In this document: positions 49,304-58,099 of the stretch, one piece after another
Layout of the letters: every line of letters begins with the position of its first letter
Numbering within the stretch: the stretch's first letter is position 1
DNA from: Sulfurovum sp. AR
GTDB lineage: Bacteria; Campylobacterota; Campylobacteria; Campylobacterales; Sulfurovaceae
Direction of reading: 5' to 3'
NCBI RefSeq assembly: GCF_000296775.1
Contig: NZ_AJLE01000009.1
Coordinates: 1 to 64,000, forward strand
DNA: 64,000 nt
Translations under genes and position numbers: made by a program
Notes under the pieces: generated by a model
Databases searched by the model: none
Seen by the model: only the letters and a program-made list of their open reading frames with translations
What the model was told of the DNA's origin: nothing

Positions 49304-49447
49304 ATGAAAAAATTAACAGCAATCTTACTTCTAACAATCGGTTTAGCTTCAAGCGCTATGGCACATCATCCTGCACCAGTAGATCAAGCCGGCACAGGAA
49401 TACCAGATAATTCTGGACACTGGGATGCACTGCTTGGTGGAATGTAA
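49304..49447 (+). CDS. Small secreted peptide
   Basis: This 47-residue product has a clean signal peptide (Met-Lys-Lys, hydrophobic core, SAMA cleavage). A 27-residue mature peptide starts HHPAPVDQAG and ends ALLGGM. AAAAGGATTTATA precedes the ATG, and a strong terminator follows. It is too short to assign. The His-His start of the mature peptide could bind metal, but this is speculation. Confidence 0.7.
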   Translation: MKKLTAILLLTIGLASSAMAHHPAPVDQAGTGIPDNSGHWDALLGGM

Positions 49448-49493
49448 CATAGACTAGTTCATTATATTAATATATTTTGGATAAGAAAAAGCA

Positions 49494-49528
49494 AGGCGTA
49501 TCCTAAAGCTAGGGTATGCCTTTTTTTA
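49494..49528 (+). terminator. Rho-independent terminator
   Basis: AGGCGTATCCT / AGGGTATGCCT (11-bp stem with G-T pairs, 6-nt loop) is followed by TTTTTTTATTTT. It closes the small secreted-peptide gene. Confidence 0.85.
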
Positions 49529-49681
49529 TTTTCTCTTAGTCTACATAAATATATAACTTCACACTTACCTGCTAACCGTTATTGTTTAATGGGCTTCCAG
49601 TATAGGTTATATCATTCTTGCTTTCCTTGGTGCTAAAGTGTAAAGGTACCACATTAATAGATTATATGTAAAAAATGAAAA

Positions 49682-49708
49682 CCTTATAATCTAACATATT
49701 TTATAAGG
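49682..49708. repeat. Second AT-rich stem-loop similar to 49161-49193
   Basis: CCTTATAA / TTATAAGG with an 11-nt spacer. It shares the wording AACCTTAT...ATATTTTATAAGG with the earlier stem-loop. Confidence 0.45.
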
Positions 49709-49791
49709 AATATGATTTTTTGAGTTTATATGTATTAGTTAAGAGATTTGTATATTGTTAGAGGTTTATAAATAAAGTAAAAACAGTTAAT

Positions 49792-50430
49792 TTACTTTTG
49801 TGTCCCGTCGAGTACGGGGACAAAGAGACACTGTTCGATCGTTTCAGAAGTGATACGGCCGTTTTTCTTATAGTATCGTGTGATAATATGATAATTTTCT
49901 GCCTCTTCCACCGGGGCCACCATTATACCGCCTTCAGCCAATTGTTCAAAAAGCACTTCCGGTATCTCTTTGGCTGTTGCCGAAAAGAGTATACGCTCAA
50001 ATGGAGCATACTGCTTCCATCCTCTTTGCCCGTCATCAAAACGTGTAATGATATTGTGCATTTCCAGTGTAGAAAAACGGTTTTTTGCCTCTTTAAGAAG
50101 CTCATCGATACGCTCTATGGTGAAGACACGACGACAGATCTTACTGAGTATCGCTGCTTGATACCCACTTCCACAGCCGATCTCAAGCACGGAGTCAACA
50201 CCTTCGAGCTCCAAGTGTTGTGTCATTTTAGCAACGGTTAGAGGTGAGGATATCCACTGGCTTGCCGCTAAAGGGAGGGCTTCAAGCTGGTAAGCAAGGT
50301 GTTTAAATTGTGAAGGGACAAAGGTCTCTCTGTCAACAGCTAAAAATGCTTCTCTGACATGCGTATCCAATGCAAAGTGTTTTTCTATCTCTGCCACAAG
50401 ATTTTGTCGCTGTCTCTCTTTTATCATCAA
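49792..50430 (-). CDS. pcm: Protein-L-isoaspartate O-methyltransferase
   Basis: This 212-residue SAM-dependent methyltransferase repairs isoaspartyl damage in proteins. It has the PCMT pattern: VPSQFKHLAYQLEALPLAASQWISSPLTVAKMTQHLEL, motif I VLEIGCGSGYQAAILS, and RILFSATAKEIPEVLFEQLAEGG. A TAGAAT-type -10 lies about 30 bp upstream. Confidence 0.95.
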   Translation of the reverse strand: MMIKERQRQNLVAEIEKHFALDTHVREAFLAVDRETFVPSQFKHLAYQLEALPLAASQWISSPLTVAKMTQHLELEGVDSVLEIGCGSGYQAAILSKICRRVFTIERIDELLKEAKNRFSTLEMHNIITRFDDGQRGWKQYAPFERILFSATAKEIPEVLFEQLAEGGIMVAPVEEAENYHIITRYYKKNGRITSETIEQCLFVPVLDGTQK

Positions 50431-50460
50431 TTCAAGTCCCTCATCCCAAATAATGCAGAA

Positions 50461-50466
50461 ATTCTA
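50461..50466 (-). promoter_or_regulatory. -10 element of pcm
   Basis: The minus strand reads AGGTAGAAT with TTTT before it, about 31 bp before the ATG. Confidence 0.4.
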
Positions 50467-50517
50467 CCTAAAATCTAGTTAAAAAGGCTTTTTCGCTTAT
50501 TCCGGAGACCGGGTTTT

Positions 50518-51249
50518 CTAATCCATTACTATATAGCGACGCATTTTTTTGATCTCTCTGAAGTCTATGCGTCCCTCTACTGCTTCCAACCCATCATTCA
50601 TTGTAACCTCCCCAGTAGGTGAGATAATGGAGGAGGAACTTGCCATATCTTCATCACAAGAGTTTGAGACGACAACATAACATTGGTTCATCACCGCCAA
50701 AGCACGTGAGAGCACTTCCAGGTGTGTTTTACGCTGTTTTCCCCATCTAGAGGGGACAAACACCACATCTGCTCCTTCTACCTGTGCCCATAACTCTTTA
50801 AACCGTAACTCAAAACATATCAGTATCGCATACTTCACCCCATCAATCTCAAAAGGTTTGATCTTCTTCTTTTTCCCTTCGAGGAAATAGAGATCCTCAT
50901 CTCCCAATTTAAAGAGTTTCACCTTCTCCTGTCGATGTACGATCTTATGCTTATGGATCACCACTGCCTGATTGATAAAATGCTCACCCTCTTCAAGTAT
51001 AAGTGTGAAGACTACGATCTGTTCATTCACCTCTTTTTTCAGTGTTTTTAATGCATTGGCAGAAAATTTTGCAGCTGTGGCCATATGTTCATAATCAAAT
51101 CCGGTCAAAAAGACTTCCGGTGCCACGACAATATGCTTATCTTGATGTTCTTTTAGATGGTAAAGCAGTGTATCCAGGTTTTCCTGATACCGTTTGTAAG
51201 AAGGAAGCTGTAACGTCACAACTTCCATGGTTTTAGGCAAGATCAACAT
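50518..51249 (-). CDS. Carbon-nitrogen hydrolase (nitrilase superfamily)
   Basis: This 243-residue cytoplasmic amidase-type protein has the Glu-Lys-Cys triad: E45 in APEVFLTGF, K109 in RQEKVKLF, and C145 in LICFELRF. A VFVPSRWGKQRKTH segment follows. The substrate is not evident; relatives act on omega-amides or amidated metabolites. It begins 8 bp after nrdB. An ATG at residue 8 is an alternative start. Confidence 0.9.
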   Translation of the reverse strand: MLILPKTMEVVTLQLPSYKRYQENLDTLLYHLKEHQDKHIVVAPEVFLTGFDYEHMATAAKFSANALKTLKKEVNEQIVVFTLILEEGEHFINQAVVIHKHKIVHRQEKVKLFKLGDEDLYFLEGKKKKIKPFEIDGVKYAILICFELRFKELWAQVEGADVVFVPSRWGKQRKTHLEVLSRALAVMNQCYVVVSNSCDEDMASSSSIISPTGEVTMNDGLEAVEGRIDFREIKKMRRYIVMD

Positions 51250-51257
51250 CTGAAGAC

Positions 51258-52277
51258 CTAAAAGTCATCCAAATCCAGACTTCCTTTGGAGTAGTTTGTT
51301 ACATTCCCTTCAAAGAAGTTCGTTTTTTGATCATTAAACTGTGAAAAGTTATCTACCCATTTAATAGGATGTTCCACATTATAGATTTTTTCAAGACCTA
51401 CAGCATGTAGCCTTTTGTCAGCAAGATATTGAATATACTGTGTGATGATATCATCTGTAAGCCCCAGGATTTGTCCTTGCGTGATATAGGCTCCCCATTC
51501 ACACTCAAGTTTTACTGCGGATCTGAACATTTCATACACTTCATCAATCAGCTCTTTGGTAAAAAGTTCCGGTCTCTCTTTTCTTGTAGAGTTGATCATG
51601 TTCTGGAACAGAAGAAGGTGTGTTACCTCATCTCTTTGAATAAAACGTATCATCTGAGCTGTTCCAAGCATTTTATCTGAACGAGCAAGCGTATAGAGGT
51701 AGGCAAATCCACTATAGAAATAGATACCCTCAAGAATCTGATTGGCGAACATCGCTTTTACGATATTGGTATCTGTAGGATTGGCTGTAAGCTCTTCATA
51801 CACCTTTGCTATGGCATCATTTTTAGTTTTGAGCATCATATCTCTTCTCCAGAGCTCATAGATCTCTTTTGAATTTGTCGATATACTGTCTACCATCACA
51901 GCATAACTTTGGGAGTGTAATGCTTCTTCAAATGCCTGTCTTACCAAGATAAGATTGACTTCTGGAGATGTAATGAATGGGTTGATATTATCCATAATAT
52001 TGTTGGTCTGAAGTGAGTCCATAAAAATAAGCTGTGCCAGTACTTTATCATACGCTGACTTCTCTGCATCTGTAAGATTTTTATAGTCATTGACATCACG
52101 GGTCATATCCACTTCTTTAGGGAACCACGTGTTGTTCAGCATCATCTCCCATAGATTATAGGCCCATTGGTATTTGATGTCATTGAGTTCAAATATCCCT
52201 GTAGGATCACCACCAAATATCTTACGTTCACCTGTTTTTTCTTCTGAATCAGGATTGTATATTCTTTTTCGTTCCAT
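51258..52277 (-). CDS. nrdB: Class Ia ribonucleotide reductase beta subunit
   Basis: This 339-residue diiron protein contains the metal-site segments [34 protein letters not shown] and [14 protein letters not shown], plus a C-terminal acidic tail (SLDLDDF) that docks NrdA. It holds the radical that starts ribonucleotide reduction. AAGGTGGACAG precedes the ATG. nrdA lies 1.7 kb upstream rather than adjacent. Confidence 0.97.
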   Translation of the reverse strand: MERKRIYNPDSEEKTGERKIFGGDPTGIFELNDIKYQWAYNLWEMMLNNTWFPKEVDMTRDVNDYKNLTDAEKSAYDKVLAQLIFMDSLQTNNIMDNINPFITSPEVNLILVRQAFEEALHSQSYAVMVDSISTNSKEIYELWRRDMMLKTKNDAIAKVYEELTANPTDTNIVKAMFANQILEGIYFYSGFAYLYTLARSDKMLGTAQMIRFIQRDEVTHLLLFQNMINSTRKERPELFTKELIDEVYEMFRSAVKLECEWGAYITQGQILGLTDDIITQYIQYLADKRLHAVGLEKIYNVEHPIKWVDNFSQFNDQKTNFFEGNVTNYSKGSLDLDDF

Positions 52278-52317
52278 CTGTCCACCTTGATAATTTATTC
52301 ATCTATTATTTTAAAAC

Positions 52318-52323
52318 ATTATA
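52318..52323 (-). promoter_or_regulatory. -10 element of nrdB
   Basis: TATAAT on the minus strand lies 41 bp before the nrdB ATG. Confidence 0.5.
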
Positions 52324-52371
52324 CACATTTTGGCTGATGATTTAGTAAGAATAAGTCGATGAATGATTGAT

Positions 52372-52490
52372 AAAAAAACAAACCCAAATGAGTGTTTGAG
52401 CTTGCACTGGTCAGACCCTCAACATCTACTGTCTACGTCGGTGACGGTGAGGTACCAAAGGTCTGAAGAAATGCCCTAAGACACATAAAC
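52372..52490 (-). ncRNA. Candidate structured RNA or leader between nrdB and the acidic hypothetical gene
   Basis: The region contains nested inverted repeats on the minus strand: TCAGACC / GGTCTGA enclosing CCTCA / TGAGG and a CACCGTCACCG segment. It ends with CAAAC...GTTTG followed by T7. This looks like a folded transcript with a weak terminator. It does not match the SRP, 6S, tmRNA or RNase P signatures I know. It could equally be a terminator region of the upstream gene. Confidence 0.3.
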
Positions 52491-52506
52491 ATTTACACAG
52501 GAGGGT

Positions 52507-52767
52507 TTAGTCATCCCATTTATGTTTATGTGGGGTTCGTTCCAAATAATCATGATCATAGTCGTCATCATCATAGTATTCGTCATCTGCATCCGCCCAT
52601 CCGAAAAATTCATCCGTAAAGACCTTATCATATCCCATCCCGACAAGCATCTCGTCAAGTTTTGGATAATCTGTGCCTTTCGTTCTACAATAATCCATAA
52701 GCGTTTGCATATCCTCTTTTCCAACCCCGTTTACTTTCAAAGCAAACTCAATCTCTTGGAAGGTCAT
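52507..52767 (-). CDS. Small acidic hypothetical protein
   Basis: This 86-residue protein has a helical N-terminal half (TFQEIEFALKVNGVGKEDMQTLMDYC) and an extremely acidic Asp/Tyr tract (ADADDEYYDDDDYDHDY) before a basic-His tail. GGAGAGGGTAG precedes the ATG. The acidic tract may bind metal or mimic nucleic acid. No family is recognised. Confidence 0.65.
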   Translation of the reverse strand: MTFQEIEFALKVNGVGKEDMQTLMDYCRTKGTDYPKLDEMLVGMGYDKVFTDEFFGWADADDEYYDDDDYDHDYLERTPHKHKWDD

Positions 52768-53710
52768 CCTACCCTCTCCTCATTTTAAATCACTGCCATA
52801 TAAACAGCTTCTCTGGAAGTTTTATCTTTCTATCCATATTGGAATTATATGTCAAAATTTGAGATTTTAAGCTAAAAAAAATCTTAATTTTTATAAAAAA
52901 ATAATGCTGGCATTTTTATCGTAAATGATCCCATTTATATGAATATATATAAGCGTATCTAAAAAGGTAACTTTTCATTGGGAAGTATATTTGAAAAAAG
53001 GAGATGCATCTATCAAGGGAAAGTAATGATGCATACAAAGTGAAAAGCTACCTAGAAAGCCTGAAGTATCAAAAAGGGATAAGAATCCTTCATGACTTTC
53101 ATAGCGTGAGTATAACTTCATTGTATGAAGTAAGTATGAAGTGTGTTTACTAATACCTGAAAGAGAATGATTTCTATATCTACACTGCCATTTTTGTTTG
53201 GCTGAGGATTTGAGACAAGATAGCTTTAGTATGTTTCGAACTCACTTAAAGGAGAGTATCCCACAGTCTATGTGAATACCATATAAAACCAAAAGCTATC
53301 AGAAAACCATCGAGGCTTATAAAAGGGAGGGAGGAGGAACCTCAGTGGTTTTCATGCTGCTATGATACTCTTCTTGTGTGTAATGAATGTGAAATTTATA
53401 GATGATCAAAAAATAATTATTTCATCGCCAATTTGCCCAATTTTTTCTGCCTAAAATAAGCGTCTTTTTTATTTTTTTCATACCTAAGGTTAAAAAATGG
53501 TTTAAAGTGGATTATTCTTTGAATTAGATAGGATTATGAGTATTTTAAAGGTTTCATGTACTTTTTCATTCATCATTCTGGTACTGATATAGAAATTTAG
53601 AAATTTATATTGTAAATAAGTTGAGAAATGTAAAGTAGTTTGGATTTTAAAGAAAGAGCATAAAACCTATTCATAAAGGTAACTTACGAACTAAAATAAA
53701 ATCATAGATC
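52768..53710. other. Gene-poor region with decayed coding remnants
   Basis: No intact gene is seen over 943 bp. A 49-codon frame starts at 53004 after AAAAAAGGAG and stops at 53150-53152. In the next frames short coding-like pieces follow (for example one with CHFCLAEDLRQ near 53185-53220), interrupted by stops. This looks like a degraded gene, possibly a transposase, but I cannot identify it. Confidence 0.4.
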
Positions 53711-53998
53711 TTATTTTAGTTCATAGTAGTCATTATTCGTCAAAAATACGTTAGAGAGCTCCACATATTTTTTATAAATATTATCACTATTCATTAATAG
53801 AAAATCTTGCAAATGTTGTCTATGCTCTCGAGTATTAGCAGACATATATATTTTATCCAGTGTTCTGATTAGATAATCAACCCACTTTCGATCCTTTTCC
53901 GACATAACGCTATGTCCGGAAATGTAATCTAACTGTGTTCTTACATTCTCGGCTCTCGAAAATAGTATGGATGCATCTAGTATATTCATACTTGTCAT
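53711..53998 (-). CDS. Small hypothetical protein coupled to nrdA
   Basis: This 95-residue helical protein has its start chosen at ATG 53998, which overlaps the nrdA stop as TAATG. The coupling suggests it is made with NrdA. It has no recognised domain; the sequence is rich in Asn, Tyr and Leu helices (LDKIYMSANTREHRQHLQDFLL). AT content is higher than in nrdA, so it may be a later addition. Confidence 0.6.
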   Translation of the reverse strand: MTSMNILDASILFSRAENVRTQLDYISGHSVMSEKDRKWVDYLIRTLDKIYMSANTREHRQHLQDFLLMNSDNIYKKYVELSNVFLTNNDYYELK

Positions 53999-56436
53999 TA
54001 CTGACAACCGACACATTCCATAGATCTATCTTCAACATCATTGGAAGATTCAGGAGACTGAGATCTTAGATAGTAGGTAGACTTCAATCCAAACTTCCAG
54101 GCATTCATATAAATCTCATTGAGGTATTTACCGCTTGCTTTATCCAGCGTAATAAAGATATTCAGACTCTGTCCCTGGTCTAACCATTTTTGTCTGATCG
54201 CTCCTGCTTTGACAAGAAGGTTCTGATCAAGATCATAACTAGGCGTATAGTACTGCCAAGTGTCTGCAGTCAGATTCGGTGCAACAACGGGGATAAGTCC
54301 GGAAAGGTTTTCTTCAAACCACTTTCTTTTATAGACCGGTTCGATCGCTTGTGTTGTACCTGTCAAAATAGAGATAGAACTTGTCGGTGCGATAGCCATC
54401 AGGTAACCGTTTCTCATACCGTCTGATTTCACCTTTTCTTTCAGCCCCTGCCAGTCATGGGTATATCCAAAGAGACCGCCTCTGTCAACAAGTTTACATG
54501 CATTCTCATTGGCTTTATCAATAGGGAAAATACCTTTGGACCAGTCTGAACCCTCAAAGTTCGGATAACATCCTTTCTCTAATGCCAAATTACTCGATGA
54601 TTCAATGGCATAATAAGAGAATGACTCCATCACTTCATCTATCTTCGTAAAGTGGTCATGACTTCCCCACTCTATCTGATGTTCTGCAAGCATTTGTGAC
54701 TCACCCATCACACCTAGACCGATAGATCTTGACTTTTCATTGGTCTTCTTTACTTTTGCCAAAGGGTAGAAGTTCAGGTCTATCACATTGTCAAGCATAC
54801 GGATCGCCGTAGGAACAACACGCTCCATATCTTCTTTTGTATTGACTTTGGCAAGGTTGACAGAAGCAAGGTTACATACCGCTGTATCACCATCCGTTTT
54901 CTCTTTGTCAACGATCCATATCTGCTTACCATTAAGGCTGTCAAGTGCTGTCACCTTTTTAGCCGGTTTAGTTGTTCCGTTGTCTACAGTGAGCATCTCA
55001 TCTTCATCATAGGCTGCAGTCGTTCCATCCTCGAATGTGAAACGAGTTTTATAGGTGTTCGGCGCAGTGTTTTGGAAAATCTCCGTACAGAGGTTTGTAC
55101 TTCTGATAATACCTGCATGCTTGTTAGGGTTTGCTCTGTTGGCTGTATCTTTAAATGTAAGGAACGGGTTTCCTGTTTCAAAGTAAGATCTCAGCATCTC
55201 TTTCCAAAGGCTTTTCGCAGAAATTCTCTCCCTAGTGATCTTATCATCCGAATTTTCAAGCTCTATATAGCGTGCTTCGAACGCTTCACCGTAAAGTGTT
55301 GTCAACTCTGTCACTTCAAATGGATCAAAGAGCGTCCACATCTCATCTGCTTCTACCCTTTTCATAAAGAGGTCATTGAGCCAGATCGCAGGGAAGAGGT
55401 CATGTGCTCTACGTCGCTCTTCACCAGAGTTCTTTTTCAAGTCAAGGAAGTCACGTACGTCAACATGCCACGGCTCTATGTAAACAGCGATAGCCCCTTT
55501 ACGTGTACCAAGCTGGTCAACCGCAATGGCAACATCATTGGCTATCTTGAGGAAAGGTACGATACCGCCTGCAGCATGCTTATGACCATCGATATATGAA
55601 CCCATACCACGGACCAGTGACCAGTCCCAACCGATCCCACCACCGAATTTAGAAAGCAATGCCATCTCTTTGTATCCGTCAAAGATACCTTCAATATTAT
55701 CTGGTGTTGAACCGATGTAACATGAGCTCAGTTGGTGTCTCGGTGTTCTTGCATTAGAGAGTGTTGGTGTTGCCGCCATCACTTCAAATTTACTCAAAAT
55801 GTCATAAAACTTTTTTGCCCATGTTTGACAGTCAAACTCATTTTGTGCCAGGAACATAGCCACACCCATAAAGAGTTGCTGAGGCAGCTCAATAGGTGTT
55901 CCGTTACGGTCTTTTAAAAGATATCTGTCATAGAGTGTACGAATACCCAAGTAGTTGAACTGAAGATCACGCTCAGGCTTAATGTAATCGTTAAGGTCGT
56001 CAAGGTCATATTTGTCTTTAAGTCCAAGAACGACACGTCCTTCTTTCTCTCCACGTTCAAAATGTTCACGCAGATGGTTATACCCTGTAAAACCCGTTAC
56101 TCTATGGTAGAGATCGTAAAGAAAAAGTCTAGCGGCAACAAACGTCCAGTCCGGTCTGTCAATATCTATCTTGTCAACTGCCGTTTTAATCAGTGTTTGC
56201 TGTATCTCTTGAGAAGAGATCATATCACGAAATTGTAGCTTGGCGTCTACCTCAAGTTCACTTTGACTTACCCGCACAAGTCCCTCTACTGCTGCGGCTG
56301 TATACTTCTGAATTTTTCCTACATCTAAGGTCTCTACTCTACCATTTCGTTTAACAACTCTGATCATCTTTTCCCTGTCCTTTTGTGTTGCTTTGTCATC
56401 GTTTTTTATGACATTGATTAATCCGATTTTACTCAA
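53998..56436 (-). CDS. nrdA: Class Ia ribonucleotide reductase alpha subunit
   Basis: It reduces ribonucleoside diphosphates to deoxy forms. Recognisable parts are the N-terminal ATP-cone (VVKRNGRVETLDVGKIQKY), the active-site region with NLCTEI and LASVNLAKVN, GYLMAIAPTSSISILTGTTQ, and the C-terminal redox pair ECVGCQ. Two starts compete. TTG 56436 has CAAGGTAAA just upstream and gives 812 residues. ATG 56367 has GGACAGGGAAAAG upstream and gives 789 residues, nearer the usual N-terminus. nrdB is not adjacent. Confidence 0.97.
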   Translation of the reverse strand: MSKIGLINVIKNDDKATQKDREKMIRVVKRNGRVETLDVGKIQKYTAAAVEGLVRVSQSELEVDAKLQFRDMISSQEIQQTLIKTAVDKIDIDRPDWTFVAARLFLYDLYHRVTGFTGYNHLREHFERGEKEGRVVLGLKDKYDLDDLNDYIKPERDLQFNYLGIRTLYDRYLLKDRNGTPIELPQQLFMGVAMFLAQNEFDCQTWAKKFYDILSKFEVMAATPTLSNARTPRHQLSSCYIGSTPDNIEGIFDGYKEMALLSKFGGGIGWDWSLVRGMGSYIDGHKHAAGGIVPFLKIANDVAIAVDQLGTRKGAIAVYIEPWHVDVRDFLDLKKNSGEERRRAHDLFPAIWLNDLFMKRVEADEMWTLFDPFEVTELTTLYGEAFEARYIELENSDDKITRERISAKSLWKEMLRSYFETGNPFLTFKDTANRANPNKHAGIIRSTNLCTEIFQNTAPNTYKTRFTFEDGTTAAYDEDEMLTVDNGTTKPAKKVTALDSLNGKQIWIVDKEKTDGDTAVCNLASVNLAKVNTKEDMERVVPTAIRMLDNVIDLNFYPLAKVKKTNEKSRSIGLGVMGESQMLAEHQIEWGSHDHFTKIDEVMESFSYYAIESSSNLALEKGCYPNFEGSDWSKGIFPIDKANENACKLVDRGGLFGYTHDWQGLKEKVKSDGMRNGYLMAIAPTSSISILTGTTQAIEPVYKRKWFEENLSGLIPVVAPNLTADTWQYYTPSYDLDQNLLVKAGAIRQKWLDQGQSLNIFITLDKASGKYLNEIYMNAWKFGLKSTYYLRSQSPESSNDVEDRSMECVGCQ

Positions 56437-56632
56437 ATTTACCTTGTGTATTTTTGAAAAGTTGTATCATTTTTAGGCATCTTTTTTATAAGATTTGGTG
56501 ATAGCATTTAAAAGGCTCTCTGGCAGGGAGTTTGCAAAAAGTATAAGGGGTATTTATAGTAGGGGAAAGGTCGAAAAAGCGATAGTATCTATCTCTATTT
56601 ACCGTGGACGAAGTGCCCACGATATGATCTAT

Positions 56633-57961
56633 TTATTTAAAGACTCTTTTAAAAATAGCATCTACATTTTTAGTGTAGTAATCATAATTAAAACACTCTC
56701 TTATCTGCACTTCTGAAAGTTTAGATCTTAACTCTTCATCTGCAAGTAAGTGTCCCAGGTATAAAGATTCACCTTCATCATTGGTCGTTGGTTTGCCTTG
56801 TTGGATCTCTTCCCATACTTTCATTGCATTTCTTTGAACGATCTTATAGGCGTCTTCTCTACTTACACCCGCTTTAGGAAGCTCAAGCAATACTCTTTGA
56901 GAGAAAACCAACCCACCAGTCAAGTTAAGGTTCTTCATCATGTTCTCAGGCATAACTGTAAGGTTTGCAATGACACTGTTCATTCTGTGCAGCATAAAGT
57001 CTGAAGTGATAAACGCATCTGGAAGCCAAAATCTCTCAGTAGATGAGTGAGAGATATCTCTTTCATGCCAAAGCGCTACATTCTCCATAGCCGGAGCAGC
57101 ATAGGCTCTGATCATTCTTGCAAGACCCGTGATATTTTCCGTAAGGATCGGGTTTCTTTTATGTGGCATCGCAGAAGATCCTTTTTGTCCTTTTGCAAAA
57201 TACTCTTCAGCTTCATACACTTCTGTTCTTTGCAAGTGTCTGACCTGTACTGCGAATTTTTCCACAGAAGAAGCCATCAGTGCCAAAGCAGTTGCCAATC
57301 TTGCATATCTGTCTCTATGCACGACTTGGTTTGAACAAGGCTCAGGTTTCAAACCCAGTTCAGCCATGGCCAACTCTTCAAGTTCAAGTGGTGCATGTGC
57401 AAAGTTACCCATAGCACCAGAGATCTGACCTACAGCGATCACTTCCATCGTCTCTTCAAGGTTCTTAAGATGTCTTGCCATCTCATCATACCATACTGCC
57501 AAAGTCAACCCAAAGGTAATAGGCTCACCATGGATACCATGACTTCTTCCCACCATGAGAGTCATTTTATGTTCTTCTGCACGTTTCTTGATAGACTCCA
57601 TAAGCATCTTAACGTCAGCAATAATGATCTCCAAAGATGCTTTCATTTGCAGGGCAACACCTGTATCTACTGCATCTGAAGATGTCATACCATAATGGAA
57701 CCATCTAGACTCCTCTCCAAGACTTTCACTGACACTGGTATTAAAAGCGATCAGGTCATGTTTTGTAATCGCTTCTATCTCTTCTATTCTCTCTACTGAG
57801 AAGGTAGCATTCTTCACGATCTTTTCGCAATCATCATCAGGAATAAGTCCCAGTTTATTCCATGCTTTCACAGCGGCTTTTTCAACCTCAAGCCATGCTG
57901 CATATCTTGCATGTTGTGTCCAATGTTTTGTCATCTCTTCTCTTGAATATCTTTCAACCAT
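56633..57961 (-). CDS. purB: Adenylosuccinate lyase
   Basis: The enzyme catalyses two fumarate-releasing steps of purine synthesis. The 442-residue length is usual for the class. It carries the fumarase/ASL signature GSSAMPHKRNPILTEN, plus HYGMTSSDAVDTG and GRSHGIHGEPITFG with the catalytic His. It is monocistronic and divergent from the pseudouridine synthase gene. Confidence 0.98.
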   Translation of the reverse strand: MVERYSREEMTKHWTQHARYAAWLEVEKAAVKAWNKLGLIPDDDCEKIVKNATFSVERIEEIEAITKHDLIAFNTSVSESLGEESRWFHYGMTSSDAVDTGVALQMKASLEIIIADVKMLMESIKKRAEEHKMTLMVGRSHGIHGEPITFGLTLAVWYDEMARHLKNLEETMEVIAVGQISGAMGNFAHAPLELEELAMAELGLKPEPCSNQVVHRDRYARLATALALMASSVEKFAVQVRHLQRTEVYEAEEYFAKGQKGSSAMPHKRNPILTENITGLARMIRAYAAPAMENVALWHERDISHSSTERFWLPDAFITSDFMLHRMNSVIANLTVMPENMMKNLNLTGGLVFSQRVLLELPKAGVSREDAYKIVQRNAMKVWEEIQQGKPTTNDEGESLYLGHLLADEELRSKLSEVQIRECFNYDYYTKNVDAIFKRVFK

Positions 57962-58053
57962 TTTCTTTTCCTTGGTGTTTTACATTGCAACCTTCGTTCC
58001 CGTGATCTCTGTGGGAATAGATATTTCAATACAATATAGAAACAAATTTTTTA

Positions 58054-58066
58054 TGCTAGAATTCTA
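58054..58066. promoter_or_regulatory. Overlapping divergent -10 elements for purB and the pseudouridine synthase
   Basis: TGCTAGAATTCTACCAA contains TGcTAGAAT on the plus strand (58054-58062) and TTGGTAGAAT on the minus strand, overlapping by two bases. Only one polymerase could bind at a time. Confidence 0.45.
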
Positions 58067-58099
58067 CCAAAATAGCAGTTATATAAAGGTGAAGCAGAG

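Larger units (their letters stand above)
49448..49791. other. Intergenic region with terminator and inverted repeat only
   Basis: These 344 bp hold the terminator at 49494-49528 and an AT-rich inverted repeat at 49682-49708. No convincing gene is seen on either strand. Confidence 0.6.

Noticed and set aside
52372-52490. SRP (4.5S) RNA or tmRNA gene
   Set aside because: The GGAAG/AGCAG apical loop of SRP RNA and the tRNA-like end of tmRNA are missing.
53004-53152. A 49-codon gene with a good AAAAAAGGAG site
   Set aside because: The product has no recognisable feature and similar broken pieces follow in other frames, so it is treated as part of a decayed region.
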